Source: Streptomyces zagrosensis
GTDB taxonomy: Bacteria; Actinomycetota; Actinomycetes; Streptomycetales; Streptomycetaceae
DNA length: 64,000 nt
Assembly (NCBI RefSeq): GCF_014203645.1
Contig: NZ_JACHJL010000001.1
Coordinates: forward strand, 496,001-560,000
Reading direction: 5' to 3'
The notes under the pieces were generated by a model. That model searched no databases. It was not told the origin of the DNA and worked only from the letters and a program-made list of their open reading frames with translations. Below are positions 16,141 to 25,382 of the stretch, piece by piece (the stretch's first letter is position 1; each line of letters starts with the position of its first letter). The position numbers and the translations under genes were made by a program.

Positions 16141-17256
16141 GTGGCGTCCCATCGCCGTACCTCGCCCTCAGCACATGACCGGCCGGCCCGGGTGACCATG
16201 TTGTCCGCCGCGCTGGCCGCCTCAGCGGTCGCGCTCTCCGCGGCCCCGGCCGGGGCCGACCCCGGTGCCCGGCCCGCCGGCCCGCCAAGCAGCGACGCCC
16301 AGCGCGGTGATGCCCACGGCGCGCAGAGCACCAGCTCCGCCAAGCGGACCGTGGATCGTCTCTTCCACCAGGCCGAGCGGGCCACCGAGAAGTACAACCT
16401 GGCCAAGGAGCACACCGACGAACTCCGCGATCGTGTGAACGTCTTGCACAACAGGGTGGCCCGTGGCCAGGAGAAGGTCAACCAGTTGCGCGGCGCGCTC
16501 GGCGCGCTCGCCGGCGCCCAGTACCGCTCCGGCGGCGTTGACCCGAGCCTGACCCTGCTGCTCACCGAGGATCCGGACGGCTTCCTCACCAAGTCCGCGA
16601 CGCTCGACCGCATCACCAACCGGCACACGGGCCAACTCCGGATGCTGCGCACGGCACAACGGGTGCTGCGGCAAGAACGTACCGAGGCCGCAGGCAAGCT
16701 CGTTGAGCTCGAACGCAGCCGAAAGGCCGTCTCCCAGCACAAGCGTGAGGTGACGGCCAAGCTCGCCGCCGCCCGTACGGTCCTCAACGGCCTCACCCAA
16801 GCCGAACGGGACGAGGTGCGGCGCGGCGAGCGCGCGCAGCGCACGGAGCGGCAGGGCCGGCCGGACGAGCAGCCCGGCGAGGCGGGTGTGGCGGGTGCGG
16901 TCACGGTTTCCTCGCGCGCCGCCGCCGCCGTGCGCGCCGCCCAGCAGGCCGTTGGATCGCCGTACGCCTGGGGGCAGGCGGGGCCCAGCGCCTACGACTG
17001 CTCGGGGCTGACCCAGTGGGCGTGGCACCGGGCTGGCGTGTCCGTTCCCCGCACCTCGCAGGGGCAGGCCGGCGCCGGCCAACGGGTGCCGCTGAGCCAG
17101 GCGCAACCGGGCGACCTGGTGGTCTACCGCGACGACGCCAGCCACGTCGGGATGTATGTGGGCAGCGGACAGGTGATCCACGCCCCCTACCCGGGCGCGC
17201 AGGTGCGCTACGACCCCGTCCAGATGATGCCCGTGTCCTCCGTCAACCGGCCCTGA
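16141..17256 (+). CDS. Secreted NlpC/P60 peptidoglycan endopeptidase, tandem paralogue
   Basis: 371 residues from GTG 16141, chosen because the N terminus (VASHRR) matches the neighbouring paralogue, a signal peptide follows (cleavage near AGADP), and GGAAGGGA lies about 15 bp upstream. Architecture equals the first copy: coiled-coil domain with the shared AQYRSGGVDPSL stretch, then NlpC/P60 with Cys287 in YDCSGLT, His in DASHVGMY and His in VIHAPYP. The linker differs and is shorter. The tandem copies clearly derive from duplication. Likely a peptidoglycan endopeptidase with a partly overlapping role. Confidence 0.93.
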   Translation: MASHRRTSPSAHDRPARVTMLSAALAASAVALSAAPAGADPGARPAGPPSSDAQRGDAHGAQSTSSAKRTVDRLFHQAERATEKYNLAKEHTDELRDRVNVLHNRVARGQEKVNQLRGALGALAGAQYRSGGVDPSLTLLLTEDPDGFLTKSATLDRITNRHTGQLRMLRTAQRVLRQERTEAAGKLVELERSRKAVSQHKREVTAKLAAARTVLNGLTQAERDEVRRGERAQRTERQGRPDEQPGEAGVAGAVTVSSRAAAAVRAAQQAVGSPYAWGQAGPSAYDCSGLTQWAWHRAGVSVPRTSQGQAGAGQRVPLSQAQPGDLVVYRDDASHVGMYVGSGQVIHAPYPGAQVRYDPVQMMPVSSVNRP

Positions 17257-17333
17257 CACGGAGTGCGGCGTCGGCCGCCTCGGCATCGGTGTTCGGCTGA
17301 TGCTGCCGGCGGGCAGCCCGTACGATCGACGGC

Positions 17334-18680
17334 GTGGCGGGCAGGTTGCGGTGGGGTGGACGGTGGGCGGTCAGTGGCGTAGTGGCCGTCCTGGTGGCGT
17401 TGACGGCGATGCTCAGCGCGCTGGCCGCGATGGCGGGCTGGGACGATGAGTCGGAGAAGCCCGACCCCGATGTCCGAAGCATCCAACGGTTGCTGGAGCG
17501 GCGTGCCGAGGCCGTGCGGGACCGGGACAAGGACGCGTATCTGGCGACCGTTGACCGCGTGGCCAGCCGCCATCGCACCGACCAGCAGCGGATGTTCGAC
17601 GACCTGGCCGAGGTGCCGCTCAGCTCCTGGCAGTACCGCCTGGTCCGCAAGGGCGGCTTCCCGCCCGTCGTGGGCACTGGGCGCAGGGTCGCCGTGCAGG
17701 TTGAACTCAGCTACCGCATCAAGGGATACGACACCGCGCCCGTGGTCGCACCGCAGCGGTTCACCCTCGTCCAGCACGGCCACCGTTGGTACGTGGCCGC
17801 GGACGAGGTGTTCGACGGTGAGCCCGGCGCTGCCGCGCCGGTGGCCGACCAGCGCGACGTGCAGCAACTATGGGATCAGGGCCGGGTCTCGGTGGTCCGC
17901 GGTCGGCACAGCCTGGTGCTCGGCGTCGGCCATGACCGGCGCTACCTCCAGGACGTCGCCGAGACCGCGGACGGCGCGGTGCCCGCCGTGCAGCGGGCCT
18001 GGCGCGGACCGTGGGCGGGCCGCGTGGTGGTCCAGGTGCCGAGCTCGCTGGGCGACATGGCGGGCCTACTCGGCGGTTCCGCTTCCGGTTATCGGGGGAT
18101 CGCCGCGGTCACCACCGGCGAGATCGGCGGCTCGGGCACCGTGCCCGCAGATCGGGTGATCGTCAACCCCGACGCGTACGACGTGCTCGGCGACCTCGGG
18201 CGGCGGGTCGTGATGACCCATGAGAGCGCCCATGTCGCCACCCGCGCCCACACCTCCCCCAGCACCCCGCTATGGCTCTCCGAGGGCTTCGCCGACTGGA
18301 TCGGCTACCGCGAGACCAAGACCTACCCCCGTCAGGTCGCCCCCGAGCTGACCCGCTCCGTCGAGAGCGGCAAGCTGCCCCGTGAGCTGCCGGGCGACGC
18401 CGACTTCGGCTTCACCGGAGACGGCAATGTGCTGGCCCAGGCGTACGAGCAGGGCTGGCTCGCCTGCCGCATGATCGCCGACCAGTGGGGGGAGCGGAAG
18501 CTGGTCGCCTTCTACCGCGCGGTCGGCAAGGCGCCTGATCGCCAAGGAGCCGTGCGCGAGGCACTGCGCCGAGAACTGGGCATCAGTGAGGATGAGTTCA
18601 CGGAGCGCTGGCGGTCCTACCTGAAGAAACAACTCGGCGCGCAGGCCGAGCCGCAGCCACGGCGACAGCAGGTGCCGTAG
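17334..18680 (+). CDS. Secreted/membrane-anchored gluzincin-like metallopeptidase
   Basis: 448 residues. An N-terminal hydrophobic segment (about 12-34) acts as signal anchor. The middle resembles an NTF2-like fold. The C-terminal half has a zinc-protease motif HESAH in VVMTHESAHVATRAH, with a downstream Glu in WLSEGFADWIGY, the peptidase MA-like gluzincin pattern. The active site faces outward by topology. GTG start 77 bp after the NlpC/P60 stop; it may belong to the same cell-surface gene group. Substrate unknown. Confidence 0.85.
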   Translation: MAGRLRWGGRWAVSGVVAVLVALTAMLSALAAMAGWDDESEKPDPDVRSIQRLLERRAEAVRDRDKDAYLATVDRVASRHRTDQQRMFDDLAEVPLSSWQYRLVRKGGFPPVVGTGRRVAVQVELSYRIKGYDTAPVVAPQRFTLVQHGHRWYVAADEVFDGEPGAAAPVADQRDVQQLWDQGRVSVVRGRHSLVLGVGHDRRYLQDVAETADGAVPAVQRAWRGPWAGRVVVQVPSSLGDMAGLLGGSASGYRGIAAVTTGEIGGSGTVPADRVIVNPDAYDVLGDLGRRVVMTHESAHVATRAHTSPSTPLWLSEGFADWIGYRETKTYPRQVAPELTRSVESGKLPRELPGDADFGFTGDGNVLAQAYEQGWLACRMIADQWGERKLVAFYRAVGKAPDRQGAVREALRRELGISEDEFTERWRSYLKKQLGAQAEPQPRRQQVP

Positions 18681-18728
18681 GACCGCCAAGCTGGCCGTGG
18701 TCCAGCGCGAGCGACGGCGGACGCCTAC

Positions 18729-18776
18729 GGGGAACGCCGAGGGGAACACGAGGGGAGCACGACGGGAGCACTGACC
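18729..18776. repeat. 12-bp degenerate direct repeats
   Basis: Four to five units of the pattern GAGGGGAACAC / GAGGGGAGCAC / GACGGGAGCAC ahead of the glycosyltransferase gene. Purine-rich on the plus strand. No function apparent. Confidence 0.5.
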
Positions 18777-18867
18777 GGGAATACTGCGGGACGCCCTGCG
18801 TAATGCCCCCTTCGCAATGCCGCTGCGCGACGCCGTGGAGGGATCGGTTTGGGTACTGTCGGCGGCG

Positions 18868-20010
18868 ATGGACAAGACCTTGATCGTCACCAACGACTTC
18901 CCGCCCCGACCCGGCGGCATCCAAACGTTTTTGCACAACATGGCGCTGCGCCTGGACCCGGCACAGCTCGTCGTCTACGCCAGTACCTGGAAGCGCGGAC
19001 CGGAAGGCGCACAAGCATGCGCCGCCTTCGACGCGGAGCAGCCCTTCACGGTGGTGCGCGACCCTACGACCATGCTGCTGCCCACGCCCCGCGTCACCCG
19101 GCGGGCGAGCGAGTTGCTGCGCGCGCACGGCTGCTCCTCGGTGTGGTTCGGCGCCGCGGCCCCGCTGGGCTTGATGGCCCCCGCACTACGCGCCGCGGGC
19201 GCGCGGCGGCTGGTTGCCACCACCCACGGGCACGAAGCCGGCTGGGCCCAGCTCCCCGCCGCCCGGCAGCTGCTACGCCGGATCGGGGAAGGCACCGACA
19301 CCCTCACCTACCTCGGTGAGTACACCCGCTCCCGGATCGCGGGCGCACTTGAGCGGCGGGCCGCCGACCGCATGGTCCCCCTGCCGCCGGGCGTGGACGA
19401 GAAGACCTTTCACCCCGGCTCCGGCGGCCAGGAACTCAGGGCCAGGCTCGGCCTCGCCGGCCGCCCCGTGGTGGTGTGCGTATCGCGGCTCGTACCGCGC
19501 AAGGGGCAGGACACACTGATCCTCGGGCTGCCGCGCATCCTGAGCCGGGTGCCGGACGCGGTGCTGCTGATCGTCGGCGGCGGCCCGTACCGGGCGGAGC
19601 TGGAACGGCTCGCCCGGCAGACCAACGTGACGGACTCGGTGCGCTTCACCGGCCCGGTGACCGCGGCGGAGCTGCCGGCCCACTACGGGGCGGGCGATGT
19701 CTTCGCGATGCCCTGCCGCACCCGGCGTGGTGGGCTCGACGTCGAGGGCCTTGGCATCGTCTACCTGGAGGCGTCCGCGACCGGGTTGCCCGTGGTGGCC
19801 GGAGACTCGGGTGGCGCGCCGGACGCGGTACTCGACGGGGAGAGCGGCTGGGTCGTACGGGGCAGCTCGCCCGAGGAGAGCGCGGACCGGATCGTCACCC
19901 TGTTGACCGACCCGGACCTACGCCACCGCATGGGCGAGCGCGGCCGGGCCTGGGTCGAAGAACGCTGGCGCTGGGACCTGTTGGCCCAGCGCCTGGCGGA
20001 ACTGCTCTAA
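18868..20010 (+). CDS. GT4 glycosyltransferase, PimB-like mannosyltransferase
   Basis: 380 residues. A GT-B fold retaining glycosyltransferase of family GT4: N-terminal LIVTNDFPPRPGGIQTF loop, C-terminal CVSRLVPRKGQD and the donor-site E-x7-E region DVEGLGIVYLEASATGLPVVAG. The N terminus and overall sequence closely resemble actinobacterial PimB', the GDP-mannose-dependent transferase adding the second mannose to phosphatidylinositol monomannoside at the inner membrane face. ATG 18868 is chosen because the beta-1 strand begins directly there. Donor specificity is inferred. Confidence 0.88.
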   Translation: MDKTLIVTNDFPPRPGGIQTFLHNMALRLDPAQLVVYASTWKRGPEGAQACAAFDAEQPFTVVRDPTTMLLPTPRVTRRASELLRAHGCSSVWFGAAAPLGLMAPALRAAGARRLVATTHGHEAGWAQLPAARQLLRRIGEGTDTLTYLGEYTRSRIAGALERRAADRMVPLPPGVDEKTFHPGSGGQELRARLGLAGRPVVVCVSRLVPRKGQDTLILGLPRILSRVPDAVLLIVGGGPYRAELERLARQTNVTDSVRFTGPVTAAELPAHYGAGDVFAMPCRTRRGGLDVEGLGIVYLEASATGLPVVAGDSGGAPDAVLDGESGWVVRGSSPEESADRIVTLLTDPDLRHRMGERGRAWVEERWRWDLLAQRLAELL

Positions 20011-20011
20011 C

Positions 20012-20038
20012 GCGCACGCCCTGAGCGGGGGCGTGCGC
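20012..20038. terminator. Terminator between convergent genes
   Basis: 10-bp stem GCGCACGCCC / GGGCGTGCGC starting 2 bp after the glycosyltransferase stop, in front of the convergent acyl-CoA synthetase gene. Confidence 0.75.
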
Positions 20039-20155
20039 TGCTGCCTGCGCTGTGCGCTTCACGGGCGGGGTGGGGAAGTGGCGACACGCGGCGGAGCAGG
20101 GGCGAGGTGTGGGCGCGGCGAGAGGAGCCGCCGCGTCCTTGGGGCCGGCTCGGGC

Positions 20156-21952
20156 TCAGCCGTGGTAGATGGCCTCGATCTCGTCCGCGTAGTCCTTCGC
20201 CACCACATTCCGCTTGAGCTTCATCGAGGGCGTCACATGGCCCGAGTCCTCGGTGAACTGCGTGGGCAAGATGCGGAACTCGCGGACCGACTCGGCCTTG
20301 GAGACCGCCGCGTTGCCGTCGTCCACCGCGCGCTGAACCTCGGCGCGGAGTTCGGGGTCGAAACGCAGGTCGGCAGCGGCGCTGTCGGCGGGCTTCCCGT
20401 GCTCGGCCGCCCAGCGGGGCAAGAACTCCTCGTCCAGCGTGATCAGCGCGCCGACGAACGGTCGCGCCTCGCCCACCACCATGCACTCGGCAACCAGCGC
20501 GTGCGCCCGAATGCGGTCCTCGATGACGGCGGGGGCGACGTTTTTGCCGCCCGCCGTCACGATGATCTCCTTCTTGCGCCCCGTGATCGTCAGATAGCCA
20601 TCCTCGTCGAGCGTTCCCACGTCGCCGGTGTGAAACCAGCCTTCGGACAGCGCTTCGGCGGTGGCCGTTTCGTTGTTCCAGTAGCCACTGAACAGGTGCT
20701 CGCCGTGCAGCAGCACCTCGCCGTCGTCCGCGATGCGCACCACCGAGCCCGGCATCGGCTGGCCCACCGTGCCGATCTTCTGCCGGTCCCACGGGTTGAA
20801 CGTGGTGGCCGCGCAGGACTCCGTCAGGCCGTACCCCTCAAGGACCGTGAAGCCGATGCCCCGGTAGAAGTGCCCGAGCCGCTCGCCCAGCGGTGCGCCT
20901 CCGGAGATCGCGTGCGTGGCCCGGCCGCCGAGCACGGCGCGCAGCTTGCTGAACACCAGCCGGTCGAAGACCTTGTGCTTGAGCCGCAGGCCGAGCGGCA
21001 CGCCGCCCGAGGTGTCGAGGGCGCGGCTGTACGCGATGGCGCACTCCGCCGCCTTGTCGAAGATCTTGCCCTTGCCGTCCGCCTGGGCCTTCGCCCGCGC
21101 CGAGTTGTAGACCTTCTCAAAGACGCGCGGCACACCGAGCACCAACGTCGGCCGGAAGGAGGCGAGTTCGGTGGTGAGGGTCTTGACGTCGGCGACATGG
21201 CCGAGCTTGATCGGCGCGAGTACGGCGGCCACCTGCACCAGACGGCCGAAGACGTGCGCCACCGGCAGGAAGAGCAGTACCGATGACTCGCCGGTCTGGA
21301 AGATCGGCTTCAGGCGTTCGACGGCGTTGCCGCACTCCGCGAAGAAGCTGCGGTGGGTCAGCACACAGCCTTTGGGGCGCCCGGTGGTACCCGAGGTGTA
21401 GACGATCGTGGCGGGGGAGTCGGCGGTCGCCGCGGCGCTGCGCTCATCGACGGCCGTGTCCGTGACCTCATCGCCGGCGGCCTCAAGCACCGCCACCGCG
21501 TCCTGTTCGATCTGCCACACATGGTCGAGGGCGGGCAATCCGTCGCGTACGGACTCCACGATGGCCTCGTGCTCCGGCGTCTCCACCAGACAGGCCACGG
21601 CGCCCGAGTCGCTGAGAATCCATTGGATCTGCTCGGGCGAACTGGTGTCGTACACCGGCACCGTGACCGCGCCCGCGCTCCAGATCGCGAAGTCGAGAAG
21701 CGTCCATTCGTAGCGGGTGCGGGACATCAGGCCGACCCGGTCGCCCGGCCGCACGTCGAAGGCGATCAGCCCCTTGGCCGCGGCGCGCACCTCGGCCAGG
21801 AAGGTGGCGGCCGTGACGTCCTGCCACTGGCCCTCGACCTTGCGGCCGAGCACGGCGACGTTCGGATGCTGGGCGGCGTTGCGCCGGATGAGGTCCGTCA
21901 AATTGCCGACGGCCGGTACTTCGTAAAGGGCCGGGAGGCTGAACTCGCGCAA
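20156..21952 (-). CDS. Long-chain fatty-acid-CoA ligase (FadD15-like)
   Basis: 598 residues, ANL superfamily. The ATP-binding loop is YTSGTTGRPKG, followed by the GYGLTES region, the FHTGDVG motif and the catalytic Lys region near the C terminus. It activates long-chain fatty acids to acyl-AMP and then acyl-CoA at the cytoplasmic membrane. I choose the TTG start at 21952: GAGGAG lies 8 bp upstream and the protein then begins LREFSLPALYEVP, the standard N terminus; a 44-residue in-frame extension is Arg-rich and lacks a ribosome-binding site. Confidence 0.94.
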   Translation of the reverse strand: MREFSLPALYEVPAVGNLTDLIRRNAAQHPNVAVLGRKVEGQWQDVTAATFLAEVRAAAKGLIAFDVRPGDRVGLMSRTRYEWTLLDFAIWSAGAVTVPVYDTSSPEQIQWILSDSGAVACLVETPEHEAIVESVRDGLPALDHVWQIEQDAVAVLEAAGDEVTDTAVDERSAAATADSPATIVYTSGTTGRPKGCVLTHRSFFAECGNAVERLKPIFQTGESSVLLFLPVAHVFGRLVQVAAVLAPIKLGHVADVKTLTTELASFRPTLVLGVPRVFEKVYNSARAKAQADGKGKIFDKAAECAIAYSRALDTSGGVPLGLRLKHKVFDRLVFSKLRAVLGGRATHAISGGAPLGERLGHFYRGIGFTVLEGYGLTESCAATTFNPWDRQKIGTVGQPMPGSVVRIADDGEVLLHGEHLFSGYWNNETATAEALSEGWFHTGDVGTLDEDGYLTITGRKKEIIVTAGGKNVAPAVIEDRIRAHALVAECMVVGEARPFVGALITLDEEFLPRWAAEHGKPADSAAADLRFDPELRAEVQRAVDDGNAAVSKAESVREFRILPTQFTEDSGHVTPSMKLKRNVVAKDYADEIEAIYHG

Positions 21953-22216
21953 GACTGCTGCTCCTCGTCGGGCGCCGGCGCCACGTCGCTGTGGCGTGCT
22001 ACGTCGGCTGCGGTCCATGATCAGGCAGTGGGGTAGGACTGCCCGGACGTTACCCATCGGTACGGCTATTGGTATAGGGGTCACGCCTAGATGTTTTATG
22101 CGTCACACACCATGGAGGCTGCTTCGCGCACAGTAGTGCCAAAGCAGGGTGACGCGGAAGTAACCGCAGGTGGGGGCCCTTCCGGCGAACCACTTACCGG
22201 GCCTAGGGTGAGGCGC

Positions 22217-22996
22217 ATGCGAGTTCACGTGGTCAGTGATGTGCATGGCAACAGCCGGGATCTGGGCACGGCGGGCGAGGGCGCCGATGTCCTGGTCTGC
22301 CTCGGTGACCTCGTGCTTTTCCTCGACTACGCCGATCACTCGCGCGGCATCTTCCCGGACCTGTTCGGCATCGAGAACGCCCACCGCATCGTGGCCCTGC
22401 GCACCGCCCGCCGCTTCGATGAGGCCCGCGAGTTCGCCCGCATGCTGTGGGCCGAGGTCGAGGAGCGAAGCGGCGGCAGCCGTGAGGCGGCCGTGGAGGT
22501 AGCGGTCCGCAGGCAGTATGCCGAGCTCTTCGCCGCCTTTCCGACGCCGACCTACGCCACCTACGGCAACGTCGATATCCCGGCTCTGTGGCCCGAGTAC
22601 ACGGGCGCCGGCACCACCGTCTTGGACGGCGAACGGGTGGAGATCGGGGGCCGGGTCTTCGGCTTCGTCGGCGGCGGACTACGAACCCCCATGCACACCC
22701 CGTACGAGATCGACGACGACACCTACGCGGCGAAGATCGCCGCACTCGGCGAGGTGGACGTGCTGTGCACGCACATTCCGCCCAACGTGCCCGAACTGTG
22801 TTACGACACCGTCGCCCGGCGCTTCGAGCGCGGCAGTTCGGCCTTGCTCGACGCTATCCGCGCGACCCGGCCGATGTACGCCCTGTTCGGCCACGTCCAC
22901 CAGCCGCTCGCCCGCCGGATGCGGGTCGGCGCCACCGAGTGCGTCAACGTCGGTCACTTCGCCTCGACGGGCACGCCCTGGGTCCTGGAGTGGTGA
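22217..22996 (+). CDS. Metallophosphoesterase
   Basis: 259 residues of calcineurin-like phosphoesterase fold. Metal-binding motifs in order: VSDVHGN at the N terminus, CLGDLV, TYGNVD, CTHIPPN and FGHVHQP. These coordinate a dinuclear metal centre for phosphomonoester or phosphodiester hydrolysis; the substrate cannot be read from the sequence. ATG 22217 is used since the first beta strand (MRVHVVSDVH) starts there. It is divergent from the acyl-CoA ligase gene. Confidence 0.92.
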   Translation: MRVHVVSDVHGNSRDLGTAGEGADVLVCLGDLVLFLDYADHSRGIFPDLFGIENAHRIVALRTARRFDEAREFARMLWAEVEERSGGSREAAVEVAVRRQYAELFAAFPTPTYATYGNVDIPALWPEYTGAGTTVLDGERVEIGGRVFGFVGGGLRTPMHTPYEIDDDTYAAKIAALGEVDVLCTHIPPNVPELCYDTVARRFERGSSALLDAIRATRPMYALFGHVHQPLARRMRVGATECVNVGHFASTGTPWVLEW

Positions 22997-23354
22997 GGCG
23001 GTCGCCGGCCGTCCGGCGCAGCGCAGCCATGCGTCGCGCAGCCAGTCGCCCCCGCGCCGCACGCTCGCTGTAGACCCGCCCCACGCCCATTGGACGCCCC
23101 CGTACGGCTGTACGAGCCCCGGTGGGCCATGGAGCTGCCGCCCGGGCGCCGTACTCCCGCTGTGGGCCCGCCGTGGACATGCTGTGCGCCTGCCCTGAGC
23201 CCGCCATGAAGCGCGGTGCGCCACGGCGCGGACTTGCCCCCGTGCGGGGCCGTATGGCGGGACCGGTCGCCGGCGGTCGGGCGGGTGGGCGGCGCGCGGT
23301 AGCCTTCAGCGGCAGGCGTACGAGGCGGCGGACCGGTATGGAGGAGCCACGGCG
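22997..23354. other. Intergenic region, 358 bp
   Basis: GC-rich, no ORF with credible coding character, no strong hairpin noticed. The last 20 bp hold GGAGGAG, the ribosome-binding site of the SRPBCC gene. Confidence 0.5.
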
Positions 23355-23804
23355 ATGGCGGAACACACCAGCTCAAGCATCACGATCGAAGCGGCCCCGG
23401 CCGACGTGATGGGGGTGATCGCCGACTTCGACCGCTACCCCGAGTGGACCGGGGAGGTCAAGGAGGCCGAGGTCCTCGCGAAGGACCCACAGGGCCGTGC
23501 CGAACAGGTCAGGCTGGTACTCGACGCCGGGGCCATCAAGGACGACCACACCCTCGCGTACACCTGGTCAGGGGAGCGAGAGGTGAGCTGGTCGCTCGTG
23601 AAGTCCCAGATGCTGCGCTCGCTCGACGGCTCCTACCGACTTGCCCCCATCGGCGACGGCACCCGCACCCAGGTGACCTACCAACTCACCGTGGACGTCA
23701 AGATCCCCATGCTCGGCATGATCAAGCGCAAGGCCGAGAAGGTCATCATCGACCGGGCGTTGGCGGGCCTGAAGAAGCGCGTGGAGACCGGCGTGACCGG
23801 TTGA
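23355..23804 (+). CDS. SRPBCC (START-like) family protein
   Basis: 149 residues with the helix-grip fold pattern: an N-terminal beta strand, IADFDRYPEWTGEVKEAEVL, a central antiparallel sheet, and a C-terminal amphipathic helix ending KKRVETGVTG. This fold binds hydrophobic ligands such as lipids or polyketide intermediates. GGAGGAG sits 9 bp before ATG 23355. It overlaps or abuts the ArsA-like ATPase gene, a conserved Streptomyces pairing as I recall, so the two probably act together. Ligand unknown. Confidence 0.9.
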   Translation: MAEHTSSSITIEAAPADVMGVIADFDRYPEWTGEVKEAEVLAKDPQGRAEQVRLVLDAGAIKDDHTLAYTWSGEREVSWSLVKSQMLRSLDGSYRLAPIGDGTRTQVTYQLTVDVKIPMLGMIKRKAEKVIIDRALAGLKKRVETGVTG

Positions 23805-23809
23805 CCCAG

Positions 23810-25279
23810 ATGCGTACCGTCCTCATCACCGGCATCGGCGGAAGTGGCCGCACCACCATTGCCGCCGCCACCGCACTTGCGGCGGCCCGCGCCGGGCACC
23901 GCACCCTGCTGCTCACCACCGGCCGCGACGGCACCCTGGACGAAATCTTCGGCGCTGACGGCGCGCCGCCGGCTGCCGTCGCCTTTGCCGCTTCCGCTTC
24001 CTACGCCTCTGCTAGCCCTTCTGGTGCTGCCTCCACTTCCGCTGTTGACGATGCCGAGCAGACCGCGCCCTGGACCCCGCCCGTGGAGATGGCCAGCGGC
24101 CTGTGGGCGGCCCGGATCGCTACGGGCGAGCACTTCCGGACCGAGCTGACCGCCGTACAGGACCGCGCCCGCGCCGTTCTCGACTTCGTCGGTGCCACGG
24201 CCCTGGAGGCCGAGGAAGCCACCGAGCTGCCCGGCGCCGAGGCGTTCGCCCTGCTGGCAGCGGTGCGAGCGGCCCACAGGGGCGTTGAGCGCGCGGACCT
24301 GGGCCATGCAGACGCGGACCCCGCGGGCGGGGGCGGCCCGTACGACGACCACGCGGGCGAACCCGTCTGGGACGTGCTCGTCATCGATATGCCGCCCGCG
24401 CCCGAGGCGGCCCGACTGCTGGCGCTGCCGGAGCAACTCGGCCGCTATCTGCGGCGGTTGCTGCCGGCTGAGCGACAGGCCGCTCGTGCGCTGCACCCGG
24501 TACTGGCACAGCTCGCCGGCGTGCCCGTACCGACACAGCGGCTGTACGAGACGGTGGCGCAGTGGCACAGCGAGCTGGACGCCGTGCAGCGGATCATCGA
24601 CTCCGACGCGCTGACGGTACGACTGGTCACCGAGCCGGGACCGCTGGCCGCCCGAGCCCTGCGCTCGGCCCGCACCGGGCTCGCCCTCTACGGGTGCCGG
24701 GTGGATGCGGTGATCGCCAACCGGCTGTTGCCCATGGGCTCCGCCGACCCCTGGTTGACCGCCGCTTCGGGTCAGCAGCAGGCCGCGCTCAAGGAGCTGC
24801 GGGAGGCGTACGAGCGGACGGAGCCGGCAGGCCCGTACGACGAGCAGCGCGCCGCCGACCGGACCGGGCCCCACCCATCGGCCAGTCCAAGGGCCAGGCC
24901 GCCCGGCAGCTTGGTGCGCGAGGTGCCGCATCTGGGGCGTGATCCGCGCGGCCTCGCGGACCTCGGGATGATCGCGGACGTGGTCGGCGCCCCCGATCTG
25001 CGCCCCGATCGGCCCGCAGCCGACCCCCGGACCATCGAGGACCGGCTGGCCAGCGAGGGGCTGCTGGTGTGGCGGCTGCCCCTGGAGGGGGCCGAGCGGG
25101 GCGAGATCGGGCTGGTGCGGCGCGGTGATGAACTGGTGATCACCGCGGGGCAGTTCCGCCGGGTGCTGCCGCTGCCGTCCGCGCTGCGCCGGTGCACCGT
25201 ATCCGGCGCGGGTCTGCACGAGGGCGAGCTGCGGGTGCGCTTCGCGCCCGATCCGCAGCTGTGGCCCCGCAGGCCCTGA
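23810..25279 (+). CDS. ArsA/MinD-like ATPase with degenerate P-loop
   Basis: 489 residues. The N terminus RTVLITGIGGSGRTT occupies the position of the ArsA P-loop (GKGGVGKT), but both lysines are replaced (Ile and Arg). Later features include a VLVIDMPPAPE Walker-B/switch-like strand and a Cys-Arg-Val-Asp-Ala strand before VIANRL, as in ArsA relatives. An Ala/Ser-rich insert (about residues 47-75) follows the first helix. ATG 23810 is chosen; TTG 23801, overlapping the preceding stop (TTGA), is also possible. Likely an accessory to the SRPBCC protein. Confidence 0.82.
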   Translation: MRTVLITGIGGSGRTTIAAATALAAARAGHRTLLLTTGRDGTLDEIFGADGAPPAAVAFAASASYASASPSGAASTSAVDDAEQTAPWTPPVEMASGLWAARIATGEHFRTELTAVQDRARAVLDFVGATALEAEEATELPGAEAFALLAAVRAAHRGVERADLGHADADPAGGGGPYDDHAGEPVWDVLVIDMPPAPEAARLLALPEQLGRYLRRLLPAERQAARALHPVLAQLAGVPVPTQRLYETVAQWHSELDAVQRIIDSDALTVRLVTEPGPLAARALRSARTGLALYGCRVDAVIANRLLPMGSADPWLTAASGQQQAALKELREAYERTEPAGPYDEQRAADRTGPHPSASPRARPPGSLVREVPHLGRDPRGLADLGMIADVVGAPDLRPDRPAADPRTIEDRLASEGLLVWRLPLEGAERGEIGLVRRGDELVITAGQFRRVLPLPSALRRCTVSGAGLHEGELRVRFAPDPQLWPRRP

Positions 25280-25382
25280 ACGGCACACCGCCGTTCGGGT
25301 AACGTCGGATGGGCCGACCAGAACAGGCCGGGCCGATCGCCCCGGACGGGCCGACCGGCCAGCCGCACCGCAGGAGTCCGCC

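Noticed and set aside
20156..22084. Longer acyl-CoA ligase with start at 22084
   Set aside because: The extra 44 residues are Arg-rich without a ribosome-binding site, whereas TTG 21952 has GAGGAG and the standard N terminus.
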